Below the pieces are notes generated by a model. That model searched no databases. It saw nothing but the letters and a program-made list of their open reading frames with translations, and had not been told where the DNA came from. A stretch of DNA of 64,000 bases from Gammaproteobacteria bacterium (GTDB taxonomy: Bacteria > Pseudomonadota > Gammaproteobacteria > Pseudomonadales > IMCC2047), in assembly GCA_021773395.1 (NCBI GenBank), contig JAJFKB010000002.1:577050-641049 (forward strand), in the 5' to 3' direction. Within the stretch, counting starts at the first letter, position 1; the number at the start of each line of letters is the position of its first letter. Made by a program: the position numbers and the translations under genes. Shown piece after piece: positions 19,181 to 28,172 of the stretch.

Positions 19181-20179
19181 GTGAAGTTTATACAGCTAAT
19201 CGTTCTCTCTCTTTTACTTTCAACATCTGGCGCACATGCCATGGTGTTCAAAATAGCCACCTTGGCCCCGGACGGCTCGGATTGGATGGTTCGTATGAAA
19301 AAAGGTGCTGAAGAGATCTCTCAGCGAACCAATAACCGGGTAAGTTTTAAATTTTATCCGGGCGGCGTCATGGGTGACGACAAAGCGGTGCTGCGCAAAA
19401 TTAAAATTGGACAGCTACATGGCGCAGCAATACCCTCTGGAAGCCTCGCCCCCTACTACCTGGATAGCCAGGTTTACAGCCTGCCTCTAAGGTTTAAGTC
19501 TTTTGAGGAAATTGATTATGTCCGCGCCAACATGGATCAAACTCTGATAGACGGCTTCGAAAAAGGAGGCTTTACTATTCTTGGCCTCAGTGAAGGTGGC
19601 CTGGCGTACACAATGTCAAAATCACCCGTGGCCACAGTTGCAGATCTACAAAAATTAAAGGTATGGGTACCTGATAGCGACGCCATGGGAATCAGCGCGA
19701 TGAATACTTACGGGATTGATCCCATACCGCTAGGTATCGGTGATGTTCTGATGGGCCTGCAAACCGGACTGATCAACACCATTGCCTCGTCACCTATCGC
19801 TGCAATCGCGCTACAATGGCACAACCAGGTAGACTATTTAACCGATATACCTTTGCTGTATGTATACGCTGTATTCGCACTGAGCAACAAGTCTTTTAAT
19901 AAACTATCACAACCCGATCAGAAAATCGTTAAAGAGGTAATGAACAATACTTTTAGAGGTATTGATCAACAGAACCGCAAGGATAATGTCGCGGCTTACG
20001 CTGCACTGCAACAGCGAGGAATTAAGCGCGTCACGCCTGACCCTCAGCATTTAAACGAATGGCAGGAAAAAGCCGAACAATCCGTGCAGAAAATGATCGA
20101 CAATCAGATCATTTCTCAACCGATACTTGAACAGCTTAACCATCTATTGACTGGCTATAGACAACAATCTCAACCATGA
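19181..20179 (+). CDS. TRAP transporter substrate-binding protein (DctP family)
   Basis: Periplasmic solute receptor of a TRAP transporter, 332 residues, with a GTG start behind AAAGGAG and a signal peptide ending GAHA. The DctP fold is visible in FKIATLAPDGSDWMVRMKK, VSFKFYPGGVMGDDKAVLRK and GDVLMGLQTGLINTIASSP. In most DctP proteins a conserved Arg in LKxRVP forms a salt bridge with a carboxylate substrate; here the segment reads LKVWVP with Trp162 in that place. Receptors paired with TatT in treponemes also lack the Arg, so a non-carboxylate, perhaps hydrophobic, ligand is inferred. It overlaps the next gene by 4 bases. Confidence 0.92.
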   Translation: MKFIQLIVLSLLLSTSGAHAMVFKIATLAPDGSDWMVRMKKGAEEISQRTNNRVSFKFYPGGVMGDDKAVLRKIKIGQLHGAAIPSGSLAPYYLDSQVYSLPLRFKSFEEIDYVRANMDQTLIDGFEKGGFTILGLSEGGLAYTMSKSPVATVADLQKLKVWVPDSDAMGISAMNTYGIDPIPLGIGDVLMGLQTGLINTIASSPIAAIALQWHNQVDYLTDIPLLYVYAVFALSNKSFNKLSQPDQKIVKEVMNNTFRGIDQQNRKDNVAAYAALQQRGIKRVTPDPQHLNEWQEKAEQSVQKMIDNQIISQPILEQLNHLLTGYRQQSQP

Positions 20180-20715
20180 CCGCTCAGCGATGCGTAACAA
20201 GGCTCATTACTTACCTGAGAAAACTGGAAGATGCCTTATTGGTTGCGCTATTAATAGCCATGATATTGCTGGCGGTCTATCAGATCATACTGCGCAACTT
20301 TTACGATAGCGGACTTATCTGGGGGGAGTCACTGCTGCGCGTGTTAGTACTCTGGGTCGGGCTAATGGGCGCCATGATAGCAAGCCGTAAAGGCAACCAC
20401 ATCAATATTAACCTGATTACACATCTTGTCAGACCTGGCATCCAAGCTGCTATCAATATCCTTACCTCTCTCTTTACCGCGGCAATCTGCGCGTTACTCG
20501 CCTATCATAGTGTTAGGTTTGTGCAGATTGAATACCAGGACGGTCTAACCGCATTTGCCAATGTCCCAACCTGGGTTTGCGAACTTATCATACCCATTGC
20601 GTTTTGCCTGATCAGTTTTCGTTACCTGGCACTTGGCTGCAAGGCAATCTTACAAAACGAAAAAAACGAGCCACAAATCCATTCCGGGAATTCTACAGAG
20701 GATGGCTTTCGATGA
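20176..20715 (+). CDS. TRAP transporter small membrane subunit (DctQ family)
   Basis: A 179-residue protein with four predicted membrane helices (about 20-42, 52-72, 92-112 and 134-154), the DctQ layout. Typical features are IILRNFYDSGLIWGESLLRVLVLWVGLMGA and the later GNHININLI. It starts inside the stop of the receptor gene (ATGA) and ends inside the start of the large subunit gene (ATGA at 20712-20715), so the three are translationally coupled. Confidence 0.92.
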   Translation: MTAQRCVTRLITYLRKLEDALLVALLIAMILLAVYQIILRNFYDSGLIWGESLLRVLVLWVGLMGAMIASRKGNHININLITHLVRPGIQAAINILTSLFTAAICALLAYHSVRFVQIEYQDGLTAFANVPTWVCELIIPIAFCLISFRYLALGCKAILQNEKNEPQIHSGNSTEDGFR

Positions 20716-21992
20716 CCGCGACGCTGGCATCGGTATTACTGATCGTCCTGGCGCTGCTGGGAACCCCATTGTTCGCCATCATCATCGCAGCGGCAATGCT
20801 CGGATTCGTTTTTTCAGAAGTGGATCTCATGGTCATCACCATCGAGCTATACCGGATTGTGGATACGCCCTTATTACTGGCACTACCGCTCTTTACCTTT
20901 GCCGGATATCTATTAGCCGAAAGCAATACCTCGCACCGTCTGGTTCGAGCCACACAGGCATTGATTGGCTGGTTGCCTGGCGGACTGGCGGTTGTTGCCT
21001 ACTGTACCTGTGCTTTTTTTACGGCATTCACGGGGGCATCCGGAATTACCATTGTAGCCATTGGAGCACTTCTGCTACCAGCCCTTCAGGAAGCCGGGTA
21101 CAAGGATAAATTCAGCCTGGGTCTGGTAACCACTTCTGGCAGTCTCGGGTTACTGCTTGCCCCATCTCTGCCGCTGATAATCTATGGCATCATCGTACAG
21201 CAAATGAATCTCCCTATATCTGTCGAGATTCAGGACCTGTTTATCGCCGGCCTTCTACCTGCTTTACTGATGATAATCATGCTCTCTGGCTGGACTTTGT
21301 GGAACAACAGGAAGCACCCTATTCCTTTACAGGGTTTTTGTAAAAAGGAAGCCTTAGCAGCGCTTGGGGAGGCTAAATGGGAAGTGCCACTACCTTTTGT
21401 GGTACTTGGCGGTATCTACTCTGGGCTGTTTGCGGTTTCAGAGGCAGCCGCCGTCACTGCCATTTATCTGTTAGTAGTCGAAGTGTTTATTTACCGGGAA
21501 ATCCCCTTATCAAAACTGCCTTCGGTTATGCGCGAAGCCATGATTATGGTCGGCGGAATTCTTTTGATTTTGGGTGTTTCCCTGGCTTTCACCAACTTTC
21601 TTATCGATGCTGAAATCCCCATGCAATTGTTTGAGCTGATCCAGCAGGTCGTGACAGACAAGTACACCTTCCTCATCCTGCTGAACATCATTTTGCTGTT
21701 ACTCGGTGCGATCCTGGATATTTTTTCGGCATTGGTCATTATGATTCCATTGATATTGCCCGTGGCCGTGCAATATGGCATTCACCCTGTGCATTTAGGC
21801 ATCGTTTTTCTCGCCAATATGCAGATCGGTTACTTCACCCCTCCAGTGGGTATGAACCTGTTCATAGCCAGCTATCGTTTTAAAAAACCGATCACTGAGC
21901 TTTACCAGGCCTCCCTGCCCTTTATGCTGGTTTTGTTGGTCGCACTATTAATCATCACCTACTGGCCAGGACTGAGTTTATGGCACCTTTGA
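20712..21992 (+). CDS. TRAP transporter large permease subunit (DctM family)
   Basis: Sodium-coupled membrane subunit of about 426 residues with some 11-12 hydrophobic helices. DctM marks include LPLFTFAGYLLAESN, FFTAFTGASGITIVAIGALLLPAL and the C-terminal GYFTPPVGMNLFIAS. The frame is open further upstream to 20577, but that start would overlap dctQ by 139 bases; the ATG at 20712 makes the usual ATGA coupling and gives the family length, so it was chosen. Confidence 0.94.
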   Translation: MTATLASVLLIVLALLGTPLFAIIIAAAMLGFVFSEVDLMVITIELYRIVDTPLLLALPLFTFAGYLLAESNTSHRLVRATQALIGWLPGGLAVVAYCTCAFFTAFTGASGITIVAIGALLLPALQEAGYKDKFSLGLVTTSGSLGLLLAPSLPLIIYGIIVQQMNLPISVEIQDLFIAGLLPALLMIIMLSGWTLWNNRKHPIPLQGFCKKEALAALGEAKWEVPLPFVVLGGIYSGLFAVSEAAAVTAIYLLVVEVFIYREIPLSKLPSVMREAMIMVGGILLILGVSLAFTNFLIDAEIPMQLFELIQQVVTDKYTFLILLNIILLLLGAILDIFSALVIMIPLILPVAVQYGIHPVHLGIVFLANMQIGYFTPPVGMNLFIASYRFKKPITELYQASLPFMLVLLVALLIITYWPGLSLWHL

Positions 21993-22068
21993 AAGAAACT
22001 CTGTCAATAGAAAACCAAACTCAACAATAGCGCTCACCAAAATAAAGTTAACTTTTCAATCAACTGAT

Positions 22069-22096
22069 TTGTAGGTCCGCTTTAACCTCGTATAAT
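22069..22096 (+). promoter_or_regulatory. Candidate sigma-70 promoter for the TPR protein-lolB-ispE operon
   Basis: TTGTAG (22069-22074) and a perfect TATAAT (22091-22096) are 16 bases apart. The predicted start point, about 22103, lies between two in-frame ATG codons (22097 and 22106), which would leave almost no leader. Either the mRNA is leaderless from 22106 or the motif is fortuitous. Confidence 0.4.
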
Positions 22097-23842
22097 ATGT
22101 ACACTATGTTGTTTATAAAAAAGCTTTCCATCGTTATCAGTCTTGCACTCATGGCAGGCTGCGCGTCTGTCAAACTGACAGATTCAACTGATCATCATGA
22201 TCAGATAAAGCCGGTTATCCCGGAATCCTCAGTCGAGCCAACATATGGCGCATTCGAGCCGGAAACCTTATATGCACTGCTAGTTGCAGAGTTCGCCGGA
22301 CAAAGCGAACGTTACGACCTTCTGCTAAGCAATTATTTGCACGAGGCAAAAAAAACCAGAGATCCTGGGATTGCTGAACATACAACACGGATTGCTACCT
22401 ACCTTAAGGCAAATCAAGCGGCAATGACCGCAGCACAGATCTGGGTTGAAGTGGCCCCCGACAACATTAAGGCCAAGCAGGCATTGACTCTGCAGCTGAT
22501 TAAAGCGAAACAGTTTGCGCCCGCCTTAGAGCTAATGGAAGAGACGCTCGCGACCAATGACAAAGCCAGCTTTGAGTTTTTGGCATTAAATACGAGGAAT
22601 TTAAAGCAAAGCGAACGCAACAGCATTTTGTCTGAATTTGATCGTCTGTTAAAACAATATCCGCGAAATCGCCAGCTGTTATTTGGCAAAACCATTCTTT
22701 TGCAACTCAGCGGCCGGCTTGACGAAGCGGTTAAATCTGCCGAAAAGTTGCATACTGTCCAAAATAACACACAAAGCCTTATGCTCAAGGCAAAAATGAT
22801 TTACCAATCAGGCAAAGCGGAAAAAGCGCTGAGGTTTCTCGAATCCCATTTGACTGAAGATTCTGGAAACAAGCAGGTCAGGCTGCTATATGGGCAACTT
22901 TTAATCGATCAGAAAAATTTGCTCAAGGCGCAAGGTCAATTTGCCATTCTGGCCCAGCAATACTCTAAAGACCACCAGCTCAGACTCACACTGGCGCTTA
23001 TCGCATTGGAGAACAACGACTTAAAACTCGCAGAACAGTTGTTTAACCAGCTGTCTTCAGTTCCGGACATGGCCGAAGAAGCTCATTATTACTTGGCTCA
23101 AATAGCAGAATCCAAAGAGAATTTTGAGCTCGCTGTATCGCATTATCACCAAGTCACTAGCGGTGATAAAGCGGTCGCTGCACACTCAAGGATGGGGCAC
23201 CTTCTACTTGAAAAACAACAGAACACCCGCGTTCAATTGCTGTTTGAAGAATCACGATTAGCAAACCCTGATCAGAGCAAGACACTGTACATGCTGGAGG
23301 CCGAACTACTCTCCAAATACGAGTATGTTGAGGATGCTATCACGCTGCTAAACCAGGCTTTGATAGAGCACCCCAATGATATCAATCTGCTTTACACTCG
23401 CGCCATGACATCGGAAAAGCTGAACGACCTGATTGGACTGGAAAAAGATCTGCGTATAATTCTTGGCCTCCAGCCCGACAATGCAACGGTATTGAATGCT
23501 CTGGGCTACACCTTGGCAGACCGAACAAATCGCTATCAGGAGGCGCTTGAACTGATATCGAAAGCGAATGAACTGAAGCCCAATGACCCGGCAATAACCG
23601 ACAGTATGGGCTGGGCCTTTTTTCGATTGGGTAATTATGAAGAATCCATTCGTTTGCTGGAAAAGGCACTGGCCGAATTCCCCGACCACGAGGTCGCAGC
23701 TCATCTCGGAGAGGTATTATGGATGACCGGTCAAAGAGAGCGGGCTCAACGGGTATGGCGTGAGGCTCTTGAACAAAAGCCTGACAGCACTATAATTAAA
23801 CGAGTTCTGGAGCGGCTAAATCCCGAGCAACTGAACAAATGA
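22097..23842 (+). CDS. TPR-repeat outer-membrane lipoprotein (PA4667-like)
   Basis: Lipoprotein of 581 residues with lipobox LMAGC (Cys22) and about a dozen TPR-type helical pairs over the rest; the clearest ones are near 455-560 (AVLNALGYTLADRTNRYQEA, AITDSMGWAFFRLGNYEESI). Orthologues occupy the same place before lolB in Pseudomonas and are thought to be periplasmic scaffolds; the precise partner is not known. Either ATG 22097 or ATG 22106 could be the start; both keep the signal peptide. The stop overlaps the lolB start (ATGA). Confidence 0.85.
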   Translation: MYTMLFIKKLSIVISLALMAGCASVKLTDSTDHHDQIKPVIPESSVEPTYGAFEPETLYALLVAEFAGQSERYDLLLSNYLHEAKKTRDPGIAEHTTRIATYLKANQAAMTAAQIWVEVAPDNIKAKQALTLQLIKAKQFAPALELMEETLATNDKASFEFLALNTRNLKQSERNSILSEFDRLLKQYPRNRQLLFGKTILLQLSGRLDEAVKSAEKLHTVQNNTQSLMLKAKMIYQSGKAEKALRFLESHLTEDSGNKQVRLLYGQLLIDQKNLLKAQGQFAILAQQYSKDHQLRLTLALIALENNDLKLAEQLFNQLSSVPDMAEEAHYYLAQIAESKENFELAVSHYHQVTSGDKAVAAHSRMGHLLLEKQQNTRVQLLFEESRLANPDQSKTLYMLEAELLSKYEYVEDAITLLNQALIEHPNDINLLYTRAMTSEKLNDLIGLEKDLRIILGLQPDNATVLNALGYTLADRTNRYQEALELISKANELKPNDPAITDSMGWAFFRLGNYEESIRLLEKALAEFPDHEVAAHLGEVLWMTGQRERAQRVWREALEQKPDSTIIKRVLERLNPEQLNK

Positions 23843-24462
23843 CCCAGCGTCTAACGCTGTTGATAATTCTTGGCGGCTTGATTCTATGCGCAGGGTGTTC
23901 CACTTCAGCTATCAAAAGTTCAACGACGACCGAACAGACTGATCAGCTCTGGCAACAGCACCAGGCGTGGATGCTGAAAATGGAAAATTGGCAACTCTCC
24001 GGAAAAATCGGTTTGCGCACCCCAGAGCAAGCAAGCAGCGCCAGCTTCCACTGGAGACAGCTGGGCGCAGAATTCGATATAAACCTGAGTGGCCCTTTAG
24101 GTCAAGGGGGGGCTCACCTTACCGGCAACGCCAATCAGATGCTTATAAAAATCGCCGGCCAAGGCGAATTTGAAAGCGCTAACCCAGAGCAAATACTACA
24201 GGAACAAACTGGCTGGAAAATATCAGTTGCGACCTTGCTGCATTGGGTCCGCGGAATACCATCTCCTGACATGAAAGCCGAATACCAGCTTGATGAGCAA
24301 GGTCGACTGATCAGTCTCAAACAGTCCAATTGGCAACTTGACTATCTTAGCTATCATCAGCTTTCTTCAAATTGGCTGCCCAAAAAAATAAAGCTTCATC
24401 ACAACCAAACCACCCTTACCCTTATTATTAAACAATGGGACACCACCGCTTCAGCCAGCTGA
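23839..24462 (+). CDS. lolB: Outer-membrane lipoprotein receptor LolB
   Basis: Accepts lipoproteins from LolA and inserts them in the outer membrane. The 207-residue precursor has the lipobox LILCAGCS, then the LolB core [43 protein letters not shown] and [11 protein letters not shown]. It lies between the TPR lipoprotein gene (4-base overlap) and ispE (1 base gap), as in most gammaproteobacteria. Confidence 0.96.
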   Translation: MTQRLTLLIILGGLILCAGCSTSAIKSSTTTEQTDQLWQQHQAWMLKMENWQLSGKIGLRTPEQASSASFHWRQLGAEFDINLSGPLGQGGAHLTGNANQMLIKIAGQGEFESANPEQILQEQTGWKISVATLLHWVRGIPSPDMKAEYQLDEQGRLISLKQSNWQLDYLSYHQLSSNWLPKKIKLHHNQTTLTLIIKQWDTTASAS

Positions 24463-24463
24463 T

Positions 24464-25324
24464 ATGATAAAAGCACAAACTCTCAGTCTACCCGCTCCCG
24501 CAAAACTTAACCTTATGCTACATATTATTGGTCGCAGAGAGGATGGTTACCATAACTTGCAGACGCTCTTTCAGTTTATCGATTATTGCGATCAGCTTAG
24601 CTTTACTCTCCTCGAGCAGCCCAATATCAGCATCACCCCTGAATTACCAGGGGTTCGTGCTGAAGAGAACCTGATATATCGTGCGGCAAGGCTACTACAG
24701 CAGTACACCGACACTCAGAAAGGTGTTGCGATTGATATTGAAAAGCGCGTTCCTATGGGTGGTGGGCTGGGTGGTGGCAGCTCAAATGCAGCGACCACAC
24801 TGGTAGGATTGAACAGCCTCTGGAATGTCGGACTTTCACTGGATCAACTGGCTGATCTCGGGCTGCAGCTCGGTGCAGATGTCCCCGTGTTTATTCATGG
24901 GTATGCCAGCTGGGCTGAGGGGGTGGGCGAGCGCCTGACTAAAGTTAAATTACCAGAGCCCTGGTTTCTTGTCATTACGCCCCCATGCAGCGTCTCCACA
25001 GCAGAAATTTTTTCGCATAAAGAATTGACACGAAACACACCAGCCATCACAATAGCGACCGCTCTGGGGCATGGCGGAAAAAACGATTGTGAATCAGTGG
25101 TTTCAATGCTTTATCCAGAAGTCAAAATGGCTTTAGAATGGTTAAATCAATTCGCTAACGCGAGGATGACCGGCACAGGCGCTAGCCTGTTTGCAAGCTT
25201 TGACTCCCGGCAAAAGGCTGAGCAGGTATTTAAGCAACTACCCTCTACTTTTACCGGTTTTGTAGCACGCGGATTAAACAATTCTCCGTTGCACCAGATA
25301 GAGAAAACAGGCGCTGTGTTATAG
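24464..25324 (+). CDS. ispE: 4-diphosphocytidyl-2-C-methyl-D-erythritol kinase IspE
   Basis: GHMP kinase of the MEP isoprenoid pathway, 286 residues. The N-terminus [33 protein letters not shown], the ATP-binding glycine loop [16 protein letters not shown] (about 98-113) and the late motif [12 protein letters not shown] are all present and intact. It follows lolB and precedes tRNA-Gln and prs, the standard order. Confidence 0.97.
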   Translation: MIKAQTLSLPAPAKLNLMLHIIGRREDGYHNLQTLFQFIDYCDQLSFTLLEQPNISITPELPGVRAEENLIYRAARLLQQYTDTQKGVAIDIEKRVPMGGGLGGGSSNAATTLVGLNSLWNVGLSLDQLADLGLQLGADVPVFIHGYASWAEGVGERLTKVKLPEPWFLVITPPCSVSTAEIFSHKELTRNTPAITIATALGHGGKNDCESVVSMLYPEVKMALEWLNQFANARMTGTGASLFASFDSRQKAEQVFKQLPSTFTGFVARGLNNSPLHQIEKTGAVL

Positions 25325-25337
25325 CACAGCCTTATAC

Positions 25338-25412
25338 TGGGGTGTAGCCAAGCGGTAAGGCACCGGTTTTTGGTATCGGCATGCGCAGGTTCGAATCCTG
25401 CCACCCCAGCCA
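25338..25412 (+). tRNA. tRNA-Gln (anticodon TTG), CCA encoded
   Basis: A 75-base cloverleaf: 7-bp acceptor TGGGGTG/CACCCCA, D arm GCCA..AGGC, anticodon stem CCGGT/ATCGG with loop TTTTGGT (anticodon TTG at 25370-25372), T arm GCAGG-TTCGAAT-CCTGC, discriminator G and encoded CCA. It lies between ispE and prs, the classical site of tRNA-Gln in gammaproteobacteria. A weak hairpin (25419-25439) follows. Confidence 0.97.
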
Positions 25413-25465
25413 TATTCTAGACCTGATTTAGGTGGGTCTTTAGTATAAACAATTGGCTTGTAAGC

Positions 25466-25596
25466 GGCAGGATGAGAACCGTAGTAGGTTCGCAAAATCG
25501 TCTCGAACGATTTAGGCAGCGAATCGCATATTTGCGATGCTGGCCTCGAAGAGGCGAAGTACGAGGACGTACGAAGTAATCCTGCCACCACAGCCA
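25466..25596 (+). ncRNA. Multi-hairpin element bearing a copy of the tRNA-Gln 3' end
   Basis: An 8-bp outer stem (25466-25473 with 25579-25586, GGCAGGAT/ATCCTGCC) encloses five successive stem-loops: 25476-25480/25487-25491; 25495-25501/25507-25513 (7 bp, perfect); 25517-25528/25533-25542 (10 bp with a 2-base bulge); 25543-25547/25551-25555; 25559-25563/25568-25572. The 3' part, 25578-25596, repeats 18 of the 19 last bases of the tRNA-Gln (25394-25412), and the 5' part GTAGGTTCG (25484-25492) resembles its T-arm, as if a tRNA-derived T-arm had been split by inserted hairpins. It would be co-transcribed with the tRNA and prs. Whether it is an RNA gene, a processing signal or a dispersed structured repeat is not known. 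Confidence 0.6.
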
Positions 25597-25671
25597 TCTC
25601 CCTTGATAATCGATTGTTTATTATCAAAAGACATACATTCAGGTAACGACGTCCTTCGAAGGTACATCAGC

Positions 25672-26619
25672 GTGGCTGCAAATCTAACAGTATTCTCAGG
25701 CAATGCAAATCCGGATCTCGCAAAGAAAGTGATCAGGCACCTTGCTATTCCAATGGGCAATGCAGAGCTGGGCAAATTCAGCGATGGTGAAACATCGGCG
25801 GAAATTCTGGACAATGTACGTGGCAAAGACGTATTCATTATTCAGCCAACCTGCGCACCGACCAACGATAATCTGATGGAACTTTTAGTGATGGTGGATG
25901 CGATTCGTCGAGCTTCAGCTTTGCGCATCACCGCTGTAGTTCCGTATTTCGGATACGCACGTCAGGATCGCCGCGTCAGATCGGTGAGAGTTCCCATTAC
26001 AGCAAAAGTAGTCGCCGACATGATGTGCACTGTCGGTATCGATCGCGTATTGACTGTTGACCTGCATGCAGATCAGATTCAAGGTTTTTTCAGCTGCCCA
26101 GTGGACAATATTTACGGTTCACCGGTACTGATCGACCATATTGAGCGGCAGCACTACAAGAATATCATTGTCGTCTCCCCCGATGTAGGTGGAGTGGTGC
26201 GCGCCAGGGCTTTGGCCAAGCAGCTAGACGATTCAGACCTGGCCATTATTGATAAGCGTCGCCCGAAAGCCAATGAAGCGCAAATAATGAATATCATCGG
26301 AGACGTGAAGGATAAAACCTGTATTCTCGTCGATGATATGGTTGATACTGCCGGGACGCTTTGCAAAGCAGCCGAAGCACTGAAAGCAAACGGCGCATCA
26401 AAAGTGGTCGCATACTCAACCCACGCTGTTCTTTCAGGAGCAGCCATTGAAAATATTACAAATTCGCAACTGGATAAGCTGGTTGTAACAGACACTATTC
26501 CGTTAAGTGCCGAAGCAAAAAAATGCAAGGCAATACACCAGCTTACCATTGCGCCTTTGTTAGCCGAATCGATTCGTCGCGTTTGTAACGCCGAATCTAT
26601 CAGCGCCCTGTTTCGGTAA
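25672..26619 (+). CDS. prs: Ribose-phosphate pyrophosphokinase Prs
   Basis: Makes PRPP from ribose 5-phosphate and ATP for nucleotide, His, Trp and NAD synthesis. The frame is open from 25537 through the structured element, but the GTG at 25672, behind AAGG, gives exactly 315 residues and the normal start [17 protein letters not shown]. Family blocks: [41 protein letters not shown], and the PRPP-binding loop [18 protein letters not shown]. It lies between tRNA-Gln and rplY as in related genomes. Confidence 0.97.
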   Translation: MAANLTVFSGNANPDLAKKVIRHLAIPMGNAELGKFSDGETSAEILDNVRGKDVFIIQPTCAPTNDNLMELLVMVDAIRRASALRITAVVPYFGYARQDRRVRSVRVPITAKVVADMMCTVGIDRVLTVDLHADQIQGFFSCPVDNIYGSPVLIDHIERQHYKNIIVVSPDVGGVVRARALAKQLDDSDLAIIDKRRPKANEAQIMNIIGDVKDKTCILVDDMVDTAGTLCKAAEALKANGASKVVAYSTHAVLSGAAIENITNSQLDKLVVTDTIPLSAEAKKCKAIHQLTIAPLLAESIRRVCNAESISALFR

Positions 26620-26643
26620 AATTATCGTCAGGCGTTAAACCCT

Positions 26644-26674
26644 CCTACTGGTTTTGGTCGAGAATTCCAGTAGG
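26644..26674 (+). promoter_or_regulatory. Leader hairpin between prs and rplY
   Basis: Perfect 8-bp inverted repeat CCTACTGG/CCAGTAGG (26644-26651 and 26667-26674) with a 15-base loop. There is no T run after it, so it is more likely a leader or RNA-stability hairpin than a terminator. Confidence 0.4.
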
Positions 26675-26726
26675 TTGACTACAGGGCTTTCCGTTGAAAG
26701 TCTTTTTTATTATTGAGGATATTAGA

Positions 26727-27401
26727 ATGTCTAATGAATTTGAATTAAATGTAGAAGTACGGGACGTTGTAGGGAAAGGTTCGAGCCGCCGCCTGCGCCG
26801 CCTGGAAGATAAAGTACCGGGAATTATTTATGGTGGGAAAAAGAAAAACCCGCAAAATATTACGGTGCTACACAAGGACCTGATTAAGGCAACTGAAAAC
26901 GAAGCCTTCTTTTCACACATTATTACACTGAATGTGGGAGGCAATTCTGAACAGGTCATCGTAAAGGACATGCAGAGACATCCCGCAAAACCAAAGATAA
27001 TGCACTTGGATTTCCTGCGCGTTAGCAAGGATGTTGCCATCCACGTCAATGTACCACTGCACTTCACAAATGAAGAGACCTCTATTGGCGTTAAACAGCA
27101 GGGCGGCGTCGTTTCACACAGCATCTCAGAAGTTGAAGTGAGCTGTTTACCCGGTGATTTGCCAGAGTATATTGAAGTGGATATGAGCAATATTGAAATT
27201 GATCAAATTGTTCACCTCACAGACCTGCAGTTACCAAAAGGCGTTGAGTTGCTGGCATTAGCTCAAGGCGACGACCACGATCTTCCTATTGCAGCGATTC
27301 ACACACCGAAGACTATAACTGAAGAGGAGCCAGAGGAAGATGCAGACGCAGCGGCAGCTGATTCTGACGAAACCAATGGTGAAGACGCCGGCGAAGAGTA
27401 G
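26727..27401 (+). CDS. rplY: 50S ribosomal protein L25 (long Ctc type)
   Basis: Binds 5S rRNA. The ATG at 26727, behind GAGGAT, gives 224 residues beginning MSNEFELNVEVRDVVGKGSS; an upstream GTG-type start at 26694 would add 11 atypical residues and was rejected. The first 95 residues are the L25 domain, the next 95 the Ctc/TL5 C-terminal beta domain (GVKQQGGVVSHSISEVEVSC, LPEYIEVDMSNIEIDQIVHL). The last 30 residues are a very acidic Glu/Asp/Ala tail, usual in this long form. Confidence 0.95.
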   Translation: MSNEFELNVEVRDVVGKGSSRRLRRLEDKVPGIIYGGKKKNPQNITVLHKDLIKATENEAFFSHIITLNVGGNSEQVIVKDMQRHPAKPKIMHLDFLRVSKDVAIHVNVPLHFTNEETSIGVKQQGGVVSHSISEVEVSCLPGDLPEYIEVDMSNIEIDQIVHLTDLQLPKGVELLALAQGDDHDLPIAAIHTPKTITEEEPEEDADAAAADSDETNGEDAGEE

Positions 27402-27434
27402 CAGGTTAAAGCAGTCTCTATTGCTGCACTGCTC

Positions 27435-28052
27435 TTGACGAAACAGAGCCCCTGTATTTTGGAAGAGAATATTGCACTGATTGTTGGCCTCGGTAATCCC
27501 GGGGCCCAATACGAGCATACTCGCCACAATGCAGGGGCTGATTTCGTTTCAGCCCTGGTAAGGCAAGCAGGTGGACAGCTCAAACTGGAATCTAAATTCC
27601 AGGGTCAGCACAGCAAAATATCTATAGCAGGCACGCAAATTCATTGCCTGATTCCAAACACCTTCATGAATCGCAGTGGCCAATCAGTAGCGGCCATTTC
27701 AAACTTCTACAAAATCCCCAGCGAAGCGATTTTGGTGGTTCATGACGAGCTGGATATACCACCCGGTAGCGCCAAGCTCAAAAAAGGCGGCGGTCATGGT
27801 GGGCACAACGGGTTGCGCGACATTATCAGCCATCTGGGGGGGCGAGAATTTATGCGATTGCGACTCGGCATCGGCCATCCTGGTAATAGCCGGGAGGTGG
27901 TGAATTATGTTCTTAAGAAAGCATCGTTAGCCGACCAGGCTCTTATTGAAGACACTATTAATGAGGCCATCCGCCAGCTGCCTGAAATGATTGGCGGGAA
28001 CTGGAATAAGGCGCAAACTTTAATGAACGGGTTTCGCGCAGATCGCGACTGA
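27435..28052 (+). CDS. pth: Peptidyl-tRNA hydrolase
   Basis: Frees tRNA from prematurely released peptidyl-tRNA. The core IVGLGNPGAQYEHTRHNAGADF (with the catalytic His of HNAG), NTFMNRSGQSVAAISNFYKI and VVHDELDIPPGSAKLKKGGGHGGHNGLRDI are intact. No ATG or GTG is available at the usual place. The first legal start is TTG 27435; another TTG is at 27459. The only good ribosome site, GGAAGAG (27461-27467), would instead serve ATT 27471, which gives the family-like start I-A-L-I-V-G-L-G. The listed start is therefore the outer limit, not a firm choice. Confidence 0.95.
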   Translation: MTKQSPCILEENIALIVGLGNPGAQYEHTRHNAGADFVSALVRQAGGQLKLESKFQGQHSKISIAGTQIHCLIPNTFMNRSGQSVAAISNFYKIPSEAILVVHDELDIPPGSAKLKKGGGHGGHNGLRDIISHLGGREFMRLRLGIGHPGNSREVVNYVLKKASLADQALIEDTINEAIRQLPEMIGGNWNKAQTLMNGFRADRD

Positions 28053-28172
28053 TAGGCCCACTATTATTAAAACCAGTAAACTGCCGCTCAGGCTTAATTC
28101 AAAACAGTTGAGCAACGCAGACCGGAATTATCGAAGCACTTTAAACGCTTCATTGACGAAAGAGATAAAAAA

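Noticed and set aside
20577..20711. Upstream extension of the TRAP large subunit gene
   Set aside because: It would overlap the small subunit gene by 139 bases and add atypical basic residues; ATG 20712 with ATGA coupling is better.
25537..25671. Upstream extension of prs through the hairpin element
   Set aside because: Prs is 315 residues from GTG 25672 with the normal N-terminus; the extension encodes structured non-coding sequence.
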